NCBI GenBank assembly: GCA_016290775.1
Contig: JAEEVF010000001.1
Span: forward strand, 434,001 to 498,000
Source: Acetatifactor sp.
GTDB lineage: Bacteria > Bacillota > Clostridia > Lachnospirales > Lachnospiraceae
Length of the DNA: 64,000 nt
Direction of reading: 5' to 3'
In this document: piece after piece, positions 32,225 through 41,723 of the stretch
Position numbering within the stretch: the stretch's first letter is position 1
Layout of the letters: every line of letters begins with the position of its first letter
The notes under the pieces: model-generated
Database searches by the model: none
The model's input: the letters and a program-made list of their open reading frames with translations, nothing else
Told to the model about the DNA's origin: nothing
Translations under genes and position numbers: made by a program

Positions 32225-33311
32225 TCCAAATGATCCTGAAGGATCCAAAAAGAACACTTCGAAGAAGAGGCATGGAAGCGCGGGCTTTATCGCGCTTTCC
32301 GTGGCCCTTCTTCTTGTTATTGTGGGACTTGGGTGTTTCCTTTGGAAGAAGAATCAGGAACTGAATGAGAAGTCAGAGCCTTTTTCGCTAGCAGAGGAAG
32401 CAACCTTTAGCGTATCCGAAAATACGCCCGAAGAGGTGGCAAAGAAGATTGAATCCGCTTCGCAGGAAAGCGCCGAGGCAGCGACTCTAGAGACGGAGAG
32501 CGAAGAAGCATCGGTAGAAACCTCAAACGCAGAGGAGACGCCGGAACCTTCTGAGGAACCGACGGAAGAGACAAAAGAAACCGTAGAAGCCACTCCGGAG
32601 CCCCAGGAAACCGCTAAGCCTTCCGAAGAAACACAGGCCACACAGCAAACCGTCAGCGAAGAGGAGAAGGCAAAGCAAAAGGAAGGCGAGCAGGCCGTGG
32701 CGAAGGCAACGGCACAATCGAACGATCCCATGACCCGAGTGATCGATTTCGCGACCTTGCAATCAAAGAAGAATGGTCACATTTACGCATGGATCAGCGT
32801 TCCCGGAACGAATGTTGATTATCCCGTGCTTCGCCATCCTACGGATGACGGATATTATCTCTATCATAACCTGAACGGCAGCCAGGGCTATCCTGGGTGT
32901 ATCTACACGGAGAACTGCAACAGCAAGGAATGGACGGATCCCGTCACGGTGCTTTATGGTCACGACATGCGTTCAACCGGCACAATGTTCCATCAGCTGC
33001 ACAAGTTTGAAAAGCAGGATTTCTTTGACAAGCATGAATTCTTCTACATATACACGCCCGACAAGACCTTGAAATATCAGATCTTTTCGGCTTACGTGCA
33101 TACAAATGAACATTTGATCGGGAATCACAATTTCTATAACTCTACTGAGTTTGATTCCTTCTTCGGAACCGTACTTGCGACGAATTCCGGCAACAGCCAC
33201 GTGCGTGACGGCGTGAGCATCGATTCCAACAGCAAGATCGTGGCACTCTCGACCTGCATTAAGAACAAGCCGGAGAACAGATATATCATTTTTGGCGTAT
33301 TAGTGAATTAG
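32205..33311 (+). CDS. class B sortase, copy 1
   Basis: 368 residues. N-terminal membrane segment (about 23-43), then about 115 residues rich in Glu, Thr, Pro and Ser, then a sortase B domain with catalytic His in YGHDM (about 252), Cys in LSTCI (about 349) and Arg in ENRY. It should cleave sorting signals of surface proteins and link them to the wall or to each other. The start ATG 32205 lies inside the Tyr-tail repeats of the kinase gene (20-nt overlap), so the two are coupled. A sortase in a phosphotyrosine operon is uncommon. Confidence 0.85.
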   Translation: MAINQINPNDPEGSKKNTSKKRHGSAGFIALSVALLLVIVGLGCFLWKKNQELNEKSEPFSLAEEATFSVSENTPEEVAKKIESASQESAEAATLETESEEASVETSNAEETPEPSEEPTEETKETVEATPEPQETAKPSEETQATQQTVSEEEKAKQKEGEQAVAKATAQSNDPMTRVIDFATLQSKKNGHIYAWISVPGTNVDYPVLRHPTDDGYYLYHNLNGSQGYPGCIYTENCNSKEWTDPVTVLYGHDMRSTGTMFHQLHKFEKQDFFDKHEFFYIYTPDKTLKYQIFSAYVHTNEHLIGNHNFYNSTEFDSFFGTVLATNSGNSHVRDGVSIDSNSKIVALSTCIKNKPENRYIIFGVLVN

Positions 33312-33329
33312 ACCTAAAGGAGAAATGAC

Positions 33330-34817
33330 ATGGAAGTATTTTACCACAGCACGAGAAGCGAAGGCAAAGGCGTGACGGCTTCTCAGGCAATCTTAAAGGG
33401 CCTTTCGGATGACGGCGGATTGTTTGTGCCGGACCACGTGCCCGCACTTGACAAGAGCCTTTCCGAGCTTGCAGGCATGACCTATCAAGAAGTGGCTTAT
33501 GAAGTCATGAAGCTTTTCCTGACCGACTTTACGGAGGAAGAACTCAAATCCTGCATTGCGAAAGCATATGATGCGAAATTTGACACGGAAGTGATCGCAC
33601 CGCTTGTTTCGGCAGACGGAGCATATTTCCTCGAGCTCTTTCACGGTTCCACGATCGCGTTCAAGGACATGGCACTTTCGATCCTGCCGCACCTTCTCAT
33701 CACTTCTGCGAGAAAGAATCAGGTGAAGAATGAGATCGTTATCCTGACCGCAACCTCCGGAGATACCGGAAAGGCCGCTTTGGCCGGCTTCGCAAACGTG
33801 GAGGGAACGAGGATCATCGTTTTCTATCCTAAGAACGGCGTAAGCCCCATCCAGGAAAAGCAGATGGTGACGCAAAAGGGCGCGAACACGCTCGTTGTCG
33901 GCATTCACGGAAATTTTGACGATGCACAGACCGGAGTGAAGAAGATCTTTTCCGATAAGGCACTGGCGAAGGAAATGGACGAGAAGGGATTCCAGTTCTC
34001 TTCTGCAAACTCCATCAACATCGGACGTCTGGTACCTCAGGTCTGCTATTATGTTTATGCCTATGCAAAGCTCCTTTCCGAGGGCAAGATCGCAGAGGGA
34101 GAGAAGATCAACGTCGTTGTTCCTACGGGCAACTTCGGCAACATCCTTGCGGCATTCTACGCAAAGAACATGGGACTTCCCATTGCAAAACTCATCTGCG
34201 CGTCCAATGAGAACAAGGTGCTCTTTGACTTCTTTAGCACTGGCATATACGACCGCAACAGAGAATTCATGCTGACCAGCTCACCTTCCATGGACATTCT
34301 GATCTCCAGCAACCTTGAACGCCTGATCTACCGCATCGCCGGTAACGACGCGGCCAAGAACGCTGAGTTCATGAAGGCTCTGAGCGGCCAGGGGAAATAC
34401 GTGATTGACGACTCCATGAAAGCAGGCCTCGCTGATTTCTACGGAAATTACGCCAGCGAGAAGGAGACCGCGGAGACCATTAAGAAGATCTACGAAGACT
34501 GCGGCTATGTGATCGACACCCATACGGCAGTTGCAGCGGCAGTATATGACAAATACAAAACCGAAACCGCTGACGCCACCAAGACCGTCATCGCCTCAAC
34601 CGCCAGCCCCTTCAAATTCACCAGAAGCGTCATGAATGCGATTGACACCAAGTACGATTCCATGACCGACTTCGAACTCGTTGACGAACTTTCCAAGATT
34701 GCAAACGTCAAAGTTCCCAACGCCATTGAAGAGATCCGCACCGCGCCCGTCCTTCACGACAAACAATGCGACATCGACAAGATGCAGACCGTTGTCAGAG
34801 AATTCCTTGGTATTTAA
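33330..34817 (+). CDS. thrC: threonine synthase
   Basis: 495 residues; PLP enzyme that turns O-phosphohomoserine into threonine. The PLP Lys is in HGSTIAFKDMALS, and TATSGDTGKAAL and PTGNFGNILAAFYAKNMGLPI are family motifs. It follows the sortase by 18 nt with an SD (AAAGGAG) and ends at a terminator, so it may be read from the cps promoter although unrelated in function. Confidence 0.95.
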   Translation: MEVFYHSTRSEGKGVTASQAILKGLSDDGGLFVPDHVPALDKSLSELAGMTYQEVAYEVMKLFLTDFTEEELKSCIAKAYDAKFDTEVIAPLVSADGAYFLELFHGSTIAFKDMALSILPHLLITSARKNQVKNEIVILTATSGDTGKAALAGFANVEGTRIIVFYPKNGVSPIQEKQMVTQKGANTLVVGIHGNFDDAQTGVKKIFSDKALAKEMDEKGFQFSSANSINIGRLVPQVCYYVYAYAKLLSEGKIAEGEKINVVVPTGNFGNILAAFYAKNMGLPIAKLICASNENKVLFDFFSTGIYDRNREFMLTSSPSMDILISSNLERLIYRIAGNDAAKNAEFMKALSGQGKYVIDDSMKAGLADFYGNYASEKETAETIKKIYEDCGYVIDTHTAVAAAVYDKYKTETADATKTVIASTASPFKFTRSVMNAIDTKYDSMTDFELVDELSKIANVKVPNAIEEIRTAPVLHDKQCDIDKMQTVVREFLGI

Positions 34818-34825
34818 ATTTCATT

Positions 34826-34858
34826 CCCATGCCAATCACACTTGGCATGGGATATTTT
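34826..34858 (+). terminator. terminator of thrC
   Basis: CCCATGCCAA (34826-34835) and TTGGCATGGG (34842-34851) form a perfect 10-bp stem followed by ATATTTT. Confidence 0.85.
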
Positions 34859-34954
34859 CATTCTCGATGACGATCCATTACCTATTCTTTCATGCGTCAT
34901 GGAAGCACGTGACGGAATGGCTCGATTATTACAACGAATCCGACTCCGAGGGGA

Positions 34955-35080
34955 GAGTTTGTGTGGTCCCCTTGCAGGGCCGTATTCGACGTCGGTACTT
35001 AGGCGGCGTCCTTTGACGCCTTAGTACCCGCTACGTCGAATCACGGAGTGCGAACGTCCCTGCAAGGGGACACACAAACT
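34955..35080. repeat. large imperfect palindrome (possible mobile or structured element)
   Basis: The left arm (about 34956-35009) and right arm (about 35017-35080) are complementary in four blocks: AGTTTGTGTG/ACACAAACT, TCCCCTTGCAGGG/CCCTGCAAGGGGA, ATTCGACGT/ACGTCGAAT and GGTACTTAGGCG/CGCCTTAGTACC, separated by unpaired bulges. The element lies in the 427-nt gap between thrC and deoC. Its ends resemble the unit of the tandem repeat that follows. It codes for nothing visible. Confidence 0.75.
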
Positions 35081-35211
35081 AGGCCCCGAGATTGCTATCA
35101 CAAAACGCAAAACTCAAACTGAAGGGGACACACAAACTAGGCCCCGAGTTTGCTATCACAAAACGCAAAACTCAAACTGAAGGGGACACACAAACTAGGC
35201 CCCGAGTCAGC
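35066..35211 (+). repeat. 58-bp tandem direct repeat (two and a half copies)
   Basis: Copies start at 35066, 35124 and 35182 with a period of exactly 58 bp. Each begins GGGGACACACAAACTAGG, continues CCCCGAG and, in the full copies, reads on to ACTCAAACTGAA. Copies 1 and 2 differ at one base that I can see (GAGATTGCT against GAGTTTGCT). The first copy overlaps the right end of the palindrome. The third copy ends 35 nt before the deoC start. Confidence 0.85.
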
Positions 35212-35244
35212 TTTTTTAACCACATGTTTCGAAAGGAGACCCCC

Positions 35245-35910
35245 ATGAACGCAAAAGAAATGCTCCACCACGTCGACCACACCCAACTCAAGCCCTTCGC
35301 CACTTGGTCAGACATCCAAAAACTCTGCGACGAAGCCATCGCCTTCGGCACCGCCTCCGTCTGCATCCCGCCCGCGTACATAAAGCGCGTCCATGACACC
35401 TACGGCGAGAAGATCAACATCTGCACCGTTGTCGGCTTCCCCTTGGGCTACAGCGTAACTGCCGCCAAGGTTGCAGAAGTAAAGCAGGCACTCACCGAAG
35501 GCTGCAATGAGATCGACATGGTGATCAATATCAGCGACGTAAAAAACGGCGATTTTGACAAAGTCGAAGAGGAGATCCGCACCCTGAAGGCAGCATGCGG
35601 CGACCACGTTCTCAAGGTGATCATCGAGACCTGTTACCTGACGACGGAAGAAAAGATTGCCATGTGCCACGCAGTCACCAATGCGGGCGCTGACTACATC
35701 AAGACCTCTACCGGCTTTGGCACGGGCGGCGCCACCATAGAGGATGTAAAACTCTTCAAGGAGAACATTGGCCCAAGCGTGAAGATCAAGGCCGCAGGCG
35801 GCATTTCCACCATTGATGATCTTAAGGCATTTCTGGATCTCGGGTGCGATCGCATCGGAACCTCCAGAGCAGTAGGACTCCTCAAGGGAGAAGCGACGGA
35901 AGGATATTGA
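35245..35910 (+). CDS. deoC: deoxyribose-phosphate aldolase
   Basis: 221 residues; splits 2-deoxyribose 5-phosphate into acetaldehyde and glyceraldehyde 3-phosphate. The Schiff-base Lys is in YIKTSTGFG and the second Lys in VKIKAAGGI; the start HHVDHTQLKPFAT is typical. ATG 35245 has AAAGGAG 6 nt upstream; the open frame continues upstream only through the tandem repeats. Early codons are rich in C, unlike later ones. Confidence 0.95.
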   Translation: MNAKEMLHHVDHTQLKPFATWSDIQKLCDEAIAFGTASVCIPPAYIKRVHDTYGEKINICTVVGFPLGYSVTAAKVAEVKQALTEGCNEIDMVINISDVKNGDFDKVEEEIRTLKAACGDHVLKVIIETCYLTTEEKIAMCHAVTNAGADYIKTSTGFGTGGATIEDVKLFKENIGPSVKIKAAGGISTIDDLKAFLDLGCDRIGTSRAVGLLKGEATEGY

Positions 35911-35931
35911 TAAATCGTAAAGGAGTAGCTC

Positions 35932-37725
35932 ATGAACGAAGTAATTCAAAACAGGTTGCAAAAGCTCCGCAGCGTAATGCAACAAAAAAACATTGATTAT
36001 TATATGATCTCGACGGCGGACTTTCACGGCTCCGAGTACGTGAATGATTATTTCAAAGTACGAGAATTCCTCTCCGGTTTTACGGGATCGAATGGAACCC
36101 TTCTCGTATGGCAGGAGGGTGCAGCGCTTTGGACGGATGGAAGGTATTTCATTCAGGCAGCCGCTGAACTTGATGGAACGGGCGTTACGCTGATGAAAAT
36201 GCGAGAGGAAGGCGTTCCGACCATTGAAGAATTCCTTGCAACGCAGATGAAGAACGGTCAGACGCTTGGCTTTGACGGCAGGACCATCAGCGAAAAGGAA
36301 GGGAAGGACATTGAAGACGCCTTTGGCGACAAGATCATTCGCTTTGCTTATGATGAGGACCTGGCCGATGCCATTTGGAGTGACAGACCGGATTTCCCTG
36401 CGGCGAAAGCCTATCTCATCCCAGAAAACATCACGGGAAAGACCATCGCCGAGAAAGCGAAGGACGTACGCGAAAGCCTGGCCTCGCAGGGCGCGCAGAG
36501 CATGCTCTTAACGAAGCTGGACGACATTGCGTGGTTCCTTAACCTCCGCGGTAACGACGTGGAATGCAATCCCGTTGTGATCTCTTATCTGTATGTGTCA
36601 AAGAGCGAGATCCGTTTCTTCGTGCAGGATCTGGCATTGACCAATGAGGTAAAAAGATATCTTGTTTCCTATGGCGTTGCCATAGAACCTTACGAGAACG
36701 TTTTTGCGTTTATAGGGAGCCTTGCGGATGAAGAGATCCTGCTTGACCGCAGGTATTGCAGCTATTCCATCTGGCAGAACGTGGGTGGGCGAAATCATAT
36801 CATTGATGCGCCGAATCCGACGGAGCTCCTAAAGTCGGTAAAGAACCCCACGGAGCTTGCCAACATGGAAAGGATCTACATGGCAGACAACGTGGCGCTT
36901 ACAAAGTTTATTTATTGGCTCAAGACCAACATGGGGAAGTTTGAGATCACGGAGATTTCCGCTTCCGACCAACTGGAGGAGTTTCGCAGGGCAATCCCCG
37001 GTTTTTTGGAGCTTTCCTTCCCGACGATCGCAGGCTATGGCGCGAATGCGGCCATGATGCATTATGAGGCAACGCCGGAGTGCCACGCCGTGCTGGAGCA
37101 AAAGGGATTCCTTTTGGTGGATTCCGGCGGACAGTATCTGGGCGGCACGACGGACGTAACGCGTACCATTGCCGTTGGACCTTTGACGGAGGAGGAGATT
37201 TATCACTATACCTTGGTTGCCGCCGGCATGATCCAAATGACCAATGCGAGATTCCTTTACGGCTGTACCGGAAGAAACCTTGACATCCTTGCAAGAGAGC
37301 CGCTCTGGGAAAAGGGGCTGGATTATAAATGCGGTACCGGCCATGGTGTTGGCTATATCCTGAACGTGCACGAAGGCCCTCAGGCGCTTCGCTGGCAATA
37401 TGTTCAGGGCGCGAGGGAATATGCCTTCGAAGAGGGCATGGACGTGACGAATGAGCCTGGCATCTACGTGGAAGGCAGTCACGGCATTCGCATTGAGAAC
37501 GTGATGGTGGCAAAGAAAGGGGAGAAGAATGAATATGGTCAGTTCATGTATTTTGACACGCTGACCTGGGTCCCTCTTGAGAGAAGCGCCCTTGACGTTC
37601 GCTTCCTTACGGACAGGCAAAGAGAGCAGATCAACGCCTACCAGAACATGGTATTTGAGAAACTTTCTCCATATCTTACCGAGGACGAAAGAGAGTGGCT
37701 GAAAGAGGAGACAAAAGCCATCTAA
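35932..37725 (+). CDS. pepP: Xaa-Pro aminopeptidase (M24)
   Basis: 597 residues, the long aminopeptidase P form. The N-terminal half holds two creatinase-like domains (STADFHGSEYVNDYFKVREFLSGFTGS). The M24 catalytic domain has metal ligands in VDSGGQYLGGTTDVTRT (two Asp), GTGHGVGYILNVHEGP (His), NEPGIYVEG (Glu) and GIRIENV (Glu). It removes N-terminal residues before proline. SD AAAGGAG; it probably shares a transcript with deoC (21 nt apart). Confidence 0.93.
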   Translation: MNEVIQNRLQKLRSVMQQKNIDYYMISTADFHGSEYVNDYFKVREFLSGFTGSNGTLLVWQEGAALWTDGRYFIQAAAELDGTGVTLMKMREEGVPTIEEFLATQMKNGQTLGFDGRTISEKEGKDIEDAFGDKIIRFAYDEDLADAIWSDRPDFPAAKAYLIPENITGKTIAEKAKDVRESLASQGAQSMLLTKLDDIAWFLNLRGNDVECNPVVISYLYVSKSEIRFFVQDLALTNEVKRYLVSYGVAIEPYENVFAFIGSLADEEILLDRRYCSYSIWQNVGGRNHIIDAPNPTELLKSVKNPTELANMERIYMADNVALTKFIYWLKTNMGKFEITEISASDQLEEFRRAIPGFLELSFPTIAGYGANAAMMHYEATPECHAVLEQKGFLLVDSGGQYLGGTTDVTRTIAVGPLTEEEIYHYTLVAAGMIQMTNARFLYGCTGRNLDILAREPLWEKGLDYKCGTGHGVGYILNVHEGPQALRWQYVQGAREYAFEEGMDVTNEPGIYVEGSHGIRIENVMVAKKGEKNEYGQFMYFDTLTWVPLERSALDVRFLTDRQREQINAYQNMVFEKLSPYLTEDEREWLKEETKAI

Positions 37726-37741
37726 AAACATGAATTTTCTG

Positions 37742-37770
37742 TTGCTTTTTGGAGGGCTTTCGTATATAAT
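37742..37770 (+). promoter_or_regulatory. promoter of pckA
   Basis: TTGCTT (37742-37747), 17 nt, TATAAT (37765-37770), 80 nt before pckA. Confidence 0.75.
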
Positions 37771-37850
37771 GATACATGGCAATTTTTGGAGTATTTTTTG
37801 GCCGTTACAAAATGTCACAAAAATATATAAAGGAAAAGGAGTAAGTACAC

Positions 37851-39464
37851 ATGGCAGCAATTGATCTTAGCAAGTATGGCATTACCGGAAGTACGGAGAT
37901 TGTTTACAATCCTTCCTACGACGTCCTCTTTGACGAGGAGATGAAGTCTGATCTTACCGGATTTGACAAGGGACAGCTCACCGAGCTGGGCACCGTAAAC
38001 GTTATGACGGGCGTTTACACCGGTCGTTCCCCTAAGGATAAGTACATCGTTATGGATGAGAACTCCAAGGACACCGTATGGTGGACAACCGACGAGTACA
38101 AGAATGACAACCACGCAATGAGCGAGGAGACTTGGGCGATCGTAAAGGACATCGCAAAGAAGGCTCTTTCCAATAAGAGACTTTTCGTTGTAGATGCATT
38201 CTGCGGCGCAAACAAGGACACCCGCATGGCAGTTCGCTTCATCATGGAAGTGGCTTGGCAGGCACATTTCGTAAGAAACATGTTCATCCAGCCCACCGCT
38301 GAGGAAGAAGCAAACTTCACCCCTGACTTTGTAGTATATACCGCATCCAAGGCAAAGGTTGACAATTACAAAGAGCTCGGCCTCAACTCCGAGACCTGCG
38401 TAGCTTTCAACATCACCAGCAGAGAGCAGGTGATCCTGAACACCTGGTACGGCGGCGAGATGAAGAAGGGTATGTTCTCCATGATGAACTACTATCTGCC
38501 TCTGAAGGGCATTGCTTCCATGCACTGCTCCGCTAACACCGACATGAAGGGCGAGAACACCGCAATCTTCTTTGGTCTGTCCGGAACCGGTAAGACCACC
38601 CTTTCCACCGATCCCAAGAGACTGCTCATCGGTGATGACGAGCACGGCTGGGACGACAACGGCGTGTTCAACTTCGAGGGCGGCTGCTATGCAAAGGTTA
38701 TCAACCTTGACAAGGATTCCGAGCCCGACATCTACAATGCGATCAAGAGAAACGCACTTCTTGAGAACGTTACCGTAGATGCAGCTGGTAAGATCGATTT
38801 TGCAGATAAGTCCGTAACCGAGAATACTCGTGTATCTTACCCCATCGATCATATCAACAACATCGTGCTGAAGGTTAATCCTACTTCTTCCGGCCCTGCC
38901 GCAAAGAACGTGATCTTCCTTTCCGCAGATGCATTTGGAGTTCTGCCTCCCGTGTCCATCCTGACTCCTGAGCAGACCCAGTACTACTTCCTGTCCGGAT
39001 TCACCGCTAAGCTGGCAGGTACCGAGAGAGGCATCACCGAGCCTACTCCTACCTTCTCCGCATGCTTTGGTCAGGCATTCCTTGAGCTTCATCCCACCAA
39101 GTACGGCGAGGAGCTCGTTAAGAAGATGCAGAAGAGCGGCGCTAAGGCTTACCTTGTAAACACTGGTTGGAACGGCACCGGCAAGAGAATCTCCATTAAG
39201 GATACCAGAGGCATCATCGATGCAATCCTGAACGGCGACGTGAACAACGCACCTACCAAGAAGATCCCCATCTTTGATTTCGAGGTTCCTACCGCACTTC
39301 CCGGAGTGGATCCCGCTATCCTTGATCCCAGAGATACCTACGCTAACGCTTCCGAGTGGGAGACCAAGGCAAAGGATCTTGCTGAGAGATTCATCAAGAA
39401 CTTCAAGAAGTATGAAGGCAATGAGGCTGGTAAGGCACTTGTTTCCGCAGGTCCTCAGCTGTAA
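37851..39464 (+). CDS. pckA: phosphoenolpyruvate carboxykinase (ATP)
   Basis: 537 residues. The kinase P-loop [14 protein letters not shown] (about 240-253) and metal-binding [18 protein letters not shown] are the ATP-type PEPCK motifs; [12 protein letters not shown] is the substrate loop. In anaerobic gut bacteria it often works towards oxaloacetate, fixing CO2 and making ATP. Codon bias indicates high expression. Own promoter and terminator. Confidence 0.96.
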   Translation: MAAIDLSKYGITGSTEIVYNPSYDVLFDEEMKSDLTGFDKGQLTELGTVNVMTGVYTGRSPKDKYIVMDENSKDTVWWTTDEYKNDNHAMSEETWAIVKDIAKKALSNKRLFVVDAFCGANKDTRMAVRFIMEVAWQAHFVRNMFIQPTAEEEANFTPDFVVYTASKAKVDNYKELGLNSETCVAFNITSREQVILNTWYGGEMKKGMFSMMNYYLPLKGIASMHCSANTDMKGENTAIFFGLSGTGKTTLSTDPKRLLIGDDEHGWDDNGVFNFEGGCYAKVINLDKDSEPDIYNAIKRNALLENVTVDAAGKIDFADKSVTENTRVSYPIDHINNIVLKVNPTSSGPAAKNVIFLSADAFGVLPPVSILTPEQTQYYFLSGFTAKLAGTERGITEPTPTFSACFGQAFLELHPTKYGEELVKKMQKSGAKAYLVNTGWNGTGKRISIKDTRGIIDAILNGDVNNAPTKKIPIFDFEVPTALPGVDPAILDPRDTYANASEWETKAKDLAERFIKNFKKYEGNEAGKALVSAGPQL

Positions 39465-39484
39465 TCAAATCCTGAATCACCTAA

Positions 39485-39514
39485 AAGCCTTTCCCGAAAG
39501 GGAAGGGCTTTTTT
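39485..39514 (+). terminator. terminator of pckA
   Basis: AAGCCTTTCCC and GGGAAGGGCTT (11 bp, one wobble) around a GAAA tetraloop, followed by T residues. Confidence 0.9.
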
Positions 39515-39529
39515 ATATAAAAAATCCAC

Positions 39530-39558
39530 TTTACTAATGAGAAAAAAAGAAGTATAAT
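39530..39558 (+). promoter_or_regulatory. promoter of the 2-oxoacid oxidoreductase operon
   Basis: TTTACT (39530-39535), 17 nt, TATAAT (39553-39558), 46 nt before the first gene. Confidence 0.65.
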
Positions 39559-39603
39559 ATCAAGCGTGTATGCGCAAACAGTAAGAAAAACCATGAAAGG
39601 ATC

Positions 39604-40182
39604 ATGAAAATGAACAGTTTGACGGAGATCAGATGGCATGGCCGCGGTGGCCAGGGTGCCAAGACGGCAGCCCTTTTGTTGGCAGACGTGGCATTTCAGC
39701 TTGGCAAGCACGTGCAGGGCTTTCCGGAATATGGCCCCGAGAGAATGGGCGCTCCCATTACGGCCTATGACCGCATCAGCGATCAGCCGATCCGCGTTCA
39801 TTCGAATATATATGAGCCGGATTATGTCGTAGTCGTGGATGACACGCTTTTGGAATCTGTTGACGTGACGGCCGGACTGAAGAAGGAAGGCGCCATTTTA
39901 GTCAATACGACAAAGCCGAAGGAGGAGATCATTCCTCACTTAAAGGGTTATGAGGGCGAAGTTCATATCATCGACGCCAGAAAGGTCTGCCATGAGACGC
40001 TTGGAAAGTATTTCCCGAACACGCCCATGCTGGCAGCCATCGTAAAGGTGTCCGGCGTGATCGAGCCCGAAACCTTTATCAATCTGATGAAAGAGTCACT
40101 GGAACATAAATTCGCAAAGAAGCCTGAGGTGCTTGAAGGCAACATGAAGGCACTCAGACTTGCGATGGAGGAGGTACGTTAA
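39604..40182 (+). CDS. porG: 2-oxoacid:ferredoxin oxidoreductase, gamma subunit
   Basis: 192 residues. EIRWHGRGGQGAKTAALLLADVAFQ is the hallmark of the gamma subunit; QGFPEYGPERMGAPITAYDRIS follows. It is part of the four-subunit pyruvate or branched-chain 2-oxoacid:ferredoxin oxidoreductase, which oxidatively decarboxylates the acid to acyl-CoA. A four-subunit enzyme is less common in Clostridia than the single-chain PFOR, so a branched-chain substrate (Vor type) is possible. Confidence 0.88.
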   Translation: MKMNSLTEIRWHGRGGQGAKTAALLLADVAFQLGKHVQGFPEYGPERMGAPITAYDRISDQPIRVHSNIYEPDYVVVVDDTLLESVDVTAGLKKEGAILVNTTKPKEEIIPHLKGYEGEVHIIDARKVCHETLGKYFPNTPMLAAIVKVSGVIEPETFINLMKESLEHKFAKKPEVLEGNMKALRLAMEEVR

Positions 40183-40484
40183 TGGCACTGTCAGCAAGTA
40201 AGATCGATGAACACGTGGTTTGGCAGGACGTAACGGAAGGCTTACAGATCCACGAGCCTGCAACTTCAAAGGGTTTTATGACGGGCCAATGGAGAACGAA
40301 CACGCCCGTATGGAATAAGGAAAAGTGCAAGCAGTGCCTGCTTTGCGTTCCTTATTGCCCCGACAGCTGCATCCTTGCCAAGAATAATAAAAGAGAAGAA
40401 TTCGATTATGATCACTGCAAGGGCTGCGGCATCTGCGTAAAGGCTTGTCCCTTCGGCGCAATTGAGATGAAGGAGGGGCAATAA
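40182..40484 (+). CDS. porD: 2-oxoacid:ferredoxin oxidoreductase, delta subunit (2x 4Fe-4S)
   Basis: 100 residues with two ferredoxin motifs: CKQCLLCVPYCPDSC and CKGCGICVKACPFGA. It carries electrons from the alpha/beta core to external ferredoxin. The start ATG shares its A with the stop of the gamma gene (TAATG). Confidence 0.9.
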   Translation: MALSASKIDEHVVWQDVTEGLQIHEPATSKGFMTGQWRTNTPVWNKEKCKQCLLCVPYCPDSCILAKNNKREEFDYDHCKGCGICVKACPFGAIEMKEGQ

Positions 40485-40485
40485 G

Positions 40486-41697
40486 ATGAGTGAAAAAGGA
40501 ATTCCCCAGAGAATGTCCGGTAATGAAGCGGTAGCGGAAGCCATCCGTCAGATCAATCCTGACGTGATGCCTGCATTCCCCATCACGCCTTCTACCGAGA
40601 TCCCTCAGTTTGTGTCCTCCATGATCGCAAATGGACAGATCGACACGGAATTCATTCCCGTGGAGAGCGAGCACAGTTCCATGAGTGCGGCCATCGGTTC
40701 CGAGGCGGCCGGCGCGAGAACTTTGACGGCAACCTCATCCTGCGGACTTGCATTCATGTGGGAGGTTTTGTACGTGGCTGCGTCCAATCGTCTGCCCCTT
40801 ATGCTGGAGCTTGTAAATCGTGCGCTTTCCGGCCCGATCAACATCAACGCAGAGCATTCCGACAGCATGGGCGCAAGAGACAGCGGATGGCTTCAGATCT
40901 ATGCTGAGAACAATCAGGAAGCATATGACAACACCCTTCAGGCATATCGCATCGCAGAGCATCCGGACGTGAAGCTCCCCATCATGATCTGTCAGGACGG
41001 TTTCATCACCAGCCACGCCGTGGAGAACATTATGCTTCTTCCGGACGGACCGGTTAAGGAATTCGTGGGAGAGTATCAGCCCGAGCATTACCTTCTCAAG
41101 GAAGATGAGAGCATGGCAGTCGGCCCTTATGCGATCTCTCCTTATTGCATGGAGGCAAAGCGTGCGCAGGCACAGGGCATGATCAATGCGAAAAAGGTCA
41201 TCCTGGACGTGGCGAAGGAATTTGAGCAGCTTTCCGGAAGGAAATATGGCTTCTATGAGGGATATCAGCTCGAAGATGCAGATTACGCCCTCGTTGCCAT
41301 CGGAAGTGTTTGCGGAACCATCAAGGATGCGATCGACAAGCTCCGCGAAGAAGGCAAGAAGGTCGGTCTTCTTAAGATCCGTGTATTCCGTCCTTTCCCC
41401 GGAGAAGAGTTTGCAGAGGCTTTGAAGCACTGTAAGGCAGTTGGCATTTTGGACAGAAGCGAGGGCTATAACAGCGTTGGCGGTCCCGTCGGAGCGGAAG
41501 TGACGGCGGCAATGTATCGCGCAAAATGTCAGGCTGAGACCGTGAACATTATTTACGGTCTGTCCGGACGTGACGTGAGAGTCTCCGACGTGGAGCGCGT
41601 GTACGAAAAGCTGAAAAAGCTGGCCGACGGAGAGAACGTATTTGGCGCTTATCCTTATCTGGGACTTCGCAGTGCAGATCAGAGTGACTGTGTGTAA
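40486..41697 (+). CDS. porA: 2-oxoacid:ferredoxin oxidoreductase, alpha subunit
   Basis: 403 residues. MSGNEAVAEAIRQINPDVMPAFPITPSTEIPQ and the EHSSMSAAIGSEAAGART segment are the pyrimidine/substrate-binding part of the alpha subunit; the C-terminal domain has RVFRPFPGEEFAEALK. It begins 1 nt after the delta gene. Confidence 0.92.
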   Translation: MSEKGIPQRMSGNEAVAEAIRQINPDVMPAFPITPSTEIPQFVSSMIANGQIDTEFIPVESEHSSMSAAIGSEAAGARTLTATSSCGLAFMWEVLYVAASNRLPLMLELVNRALSGPININAEHSDSMGARDSGWLQIYAENNQEAYDNTLQAYRIAEHPDVKLPIMICQDGFITSHAVENIMLLPDGPVKEFVGEYQPEHYLLKEDESMAVGPYAISPYCMEAKRAQAQGMINAKKVILDVAKEFEQLSGRKYGFYEGYQLEDADYALVAIGSVCGTIKDAIDKLREEGKKVGLLKIRVFRPFPGEEFAEALKHCKAVGILDRSEGYNSVGGPVGAEVTAAMYRAKCQAETVNIIYGLSGRDVRVSDVERVYEKLKKLADGENVFGAYPYLGLRSADQSDCV

Positions 41698-41723
41698 TCG
41701 TGTTGAGAGCAGGAGAATAGAAA

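Noticed and set aside
35066..35211. Direct repeats suggesting a CRISPR array
   Set aside because: The 58-bp units follow each other without spacers and there are no cas genes; they are tandem repeats.
35092..35244. In-frame upstream extension of deoC through the repeats
   Set aside because: The extension only translates the 58-bp repeat; the SD AAAGGAG and the family N terminus fix the start at 35245.
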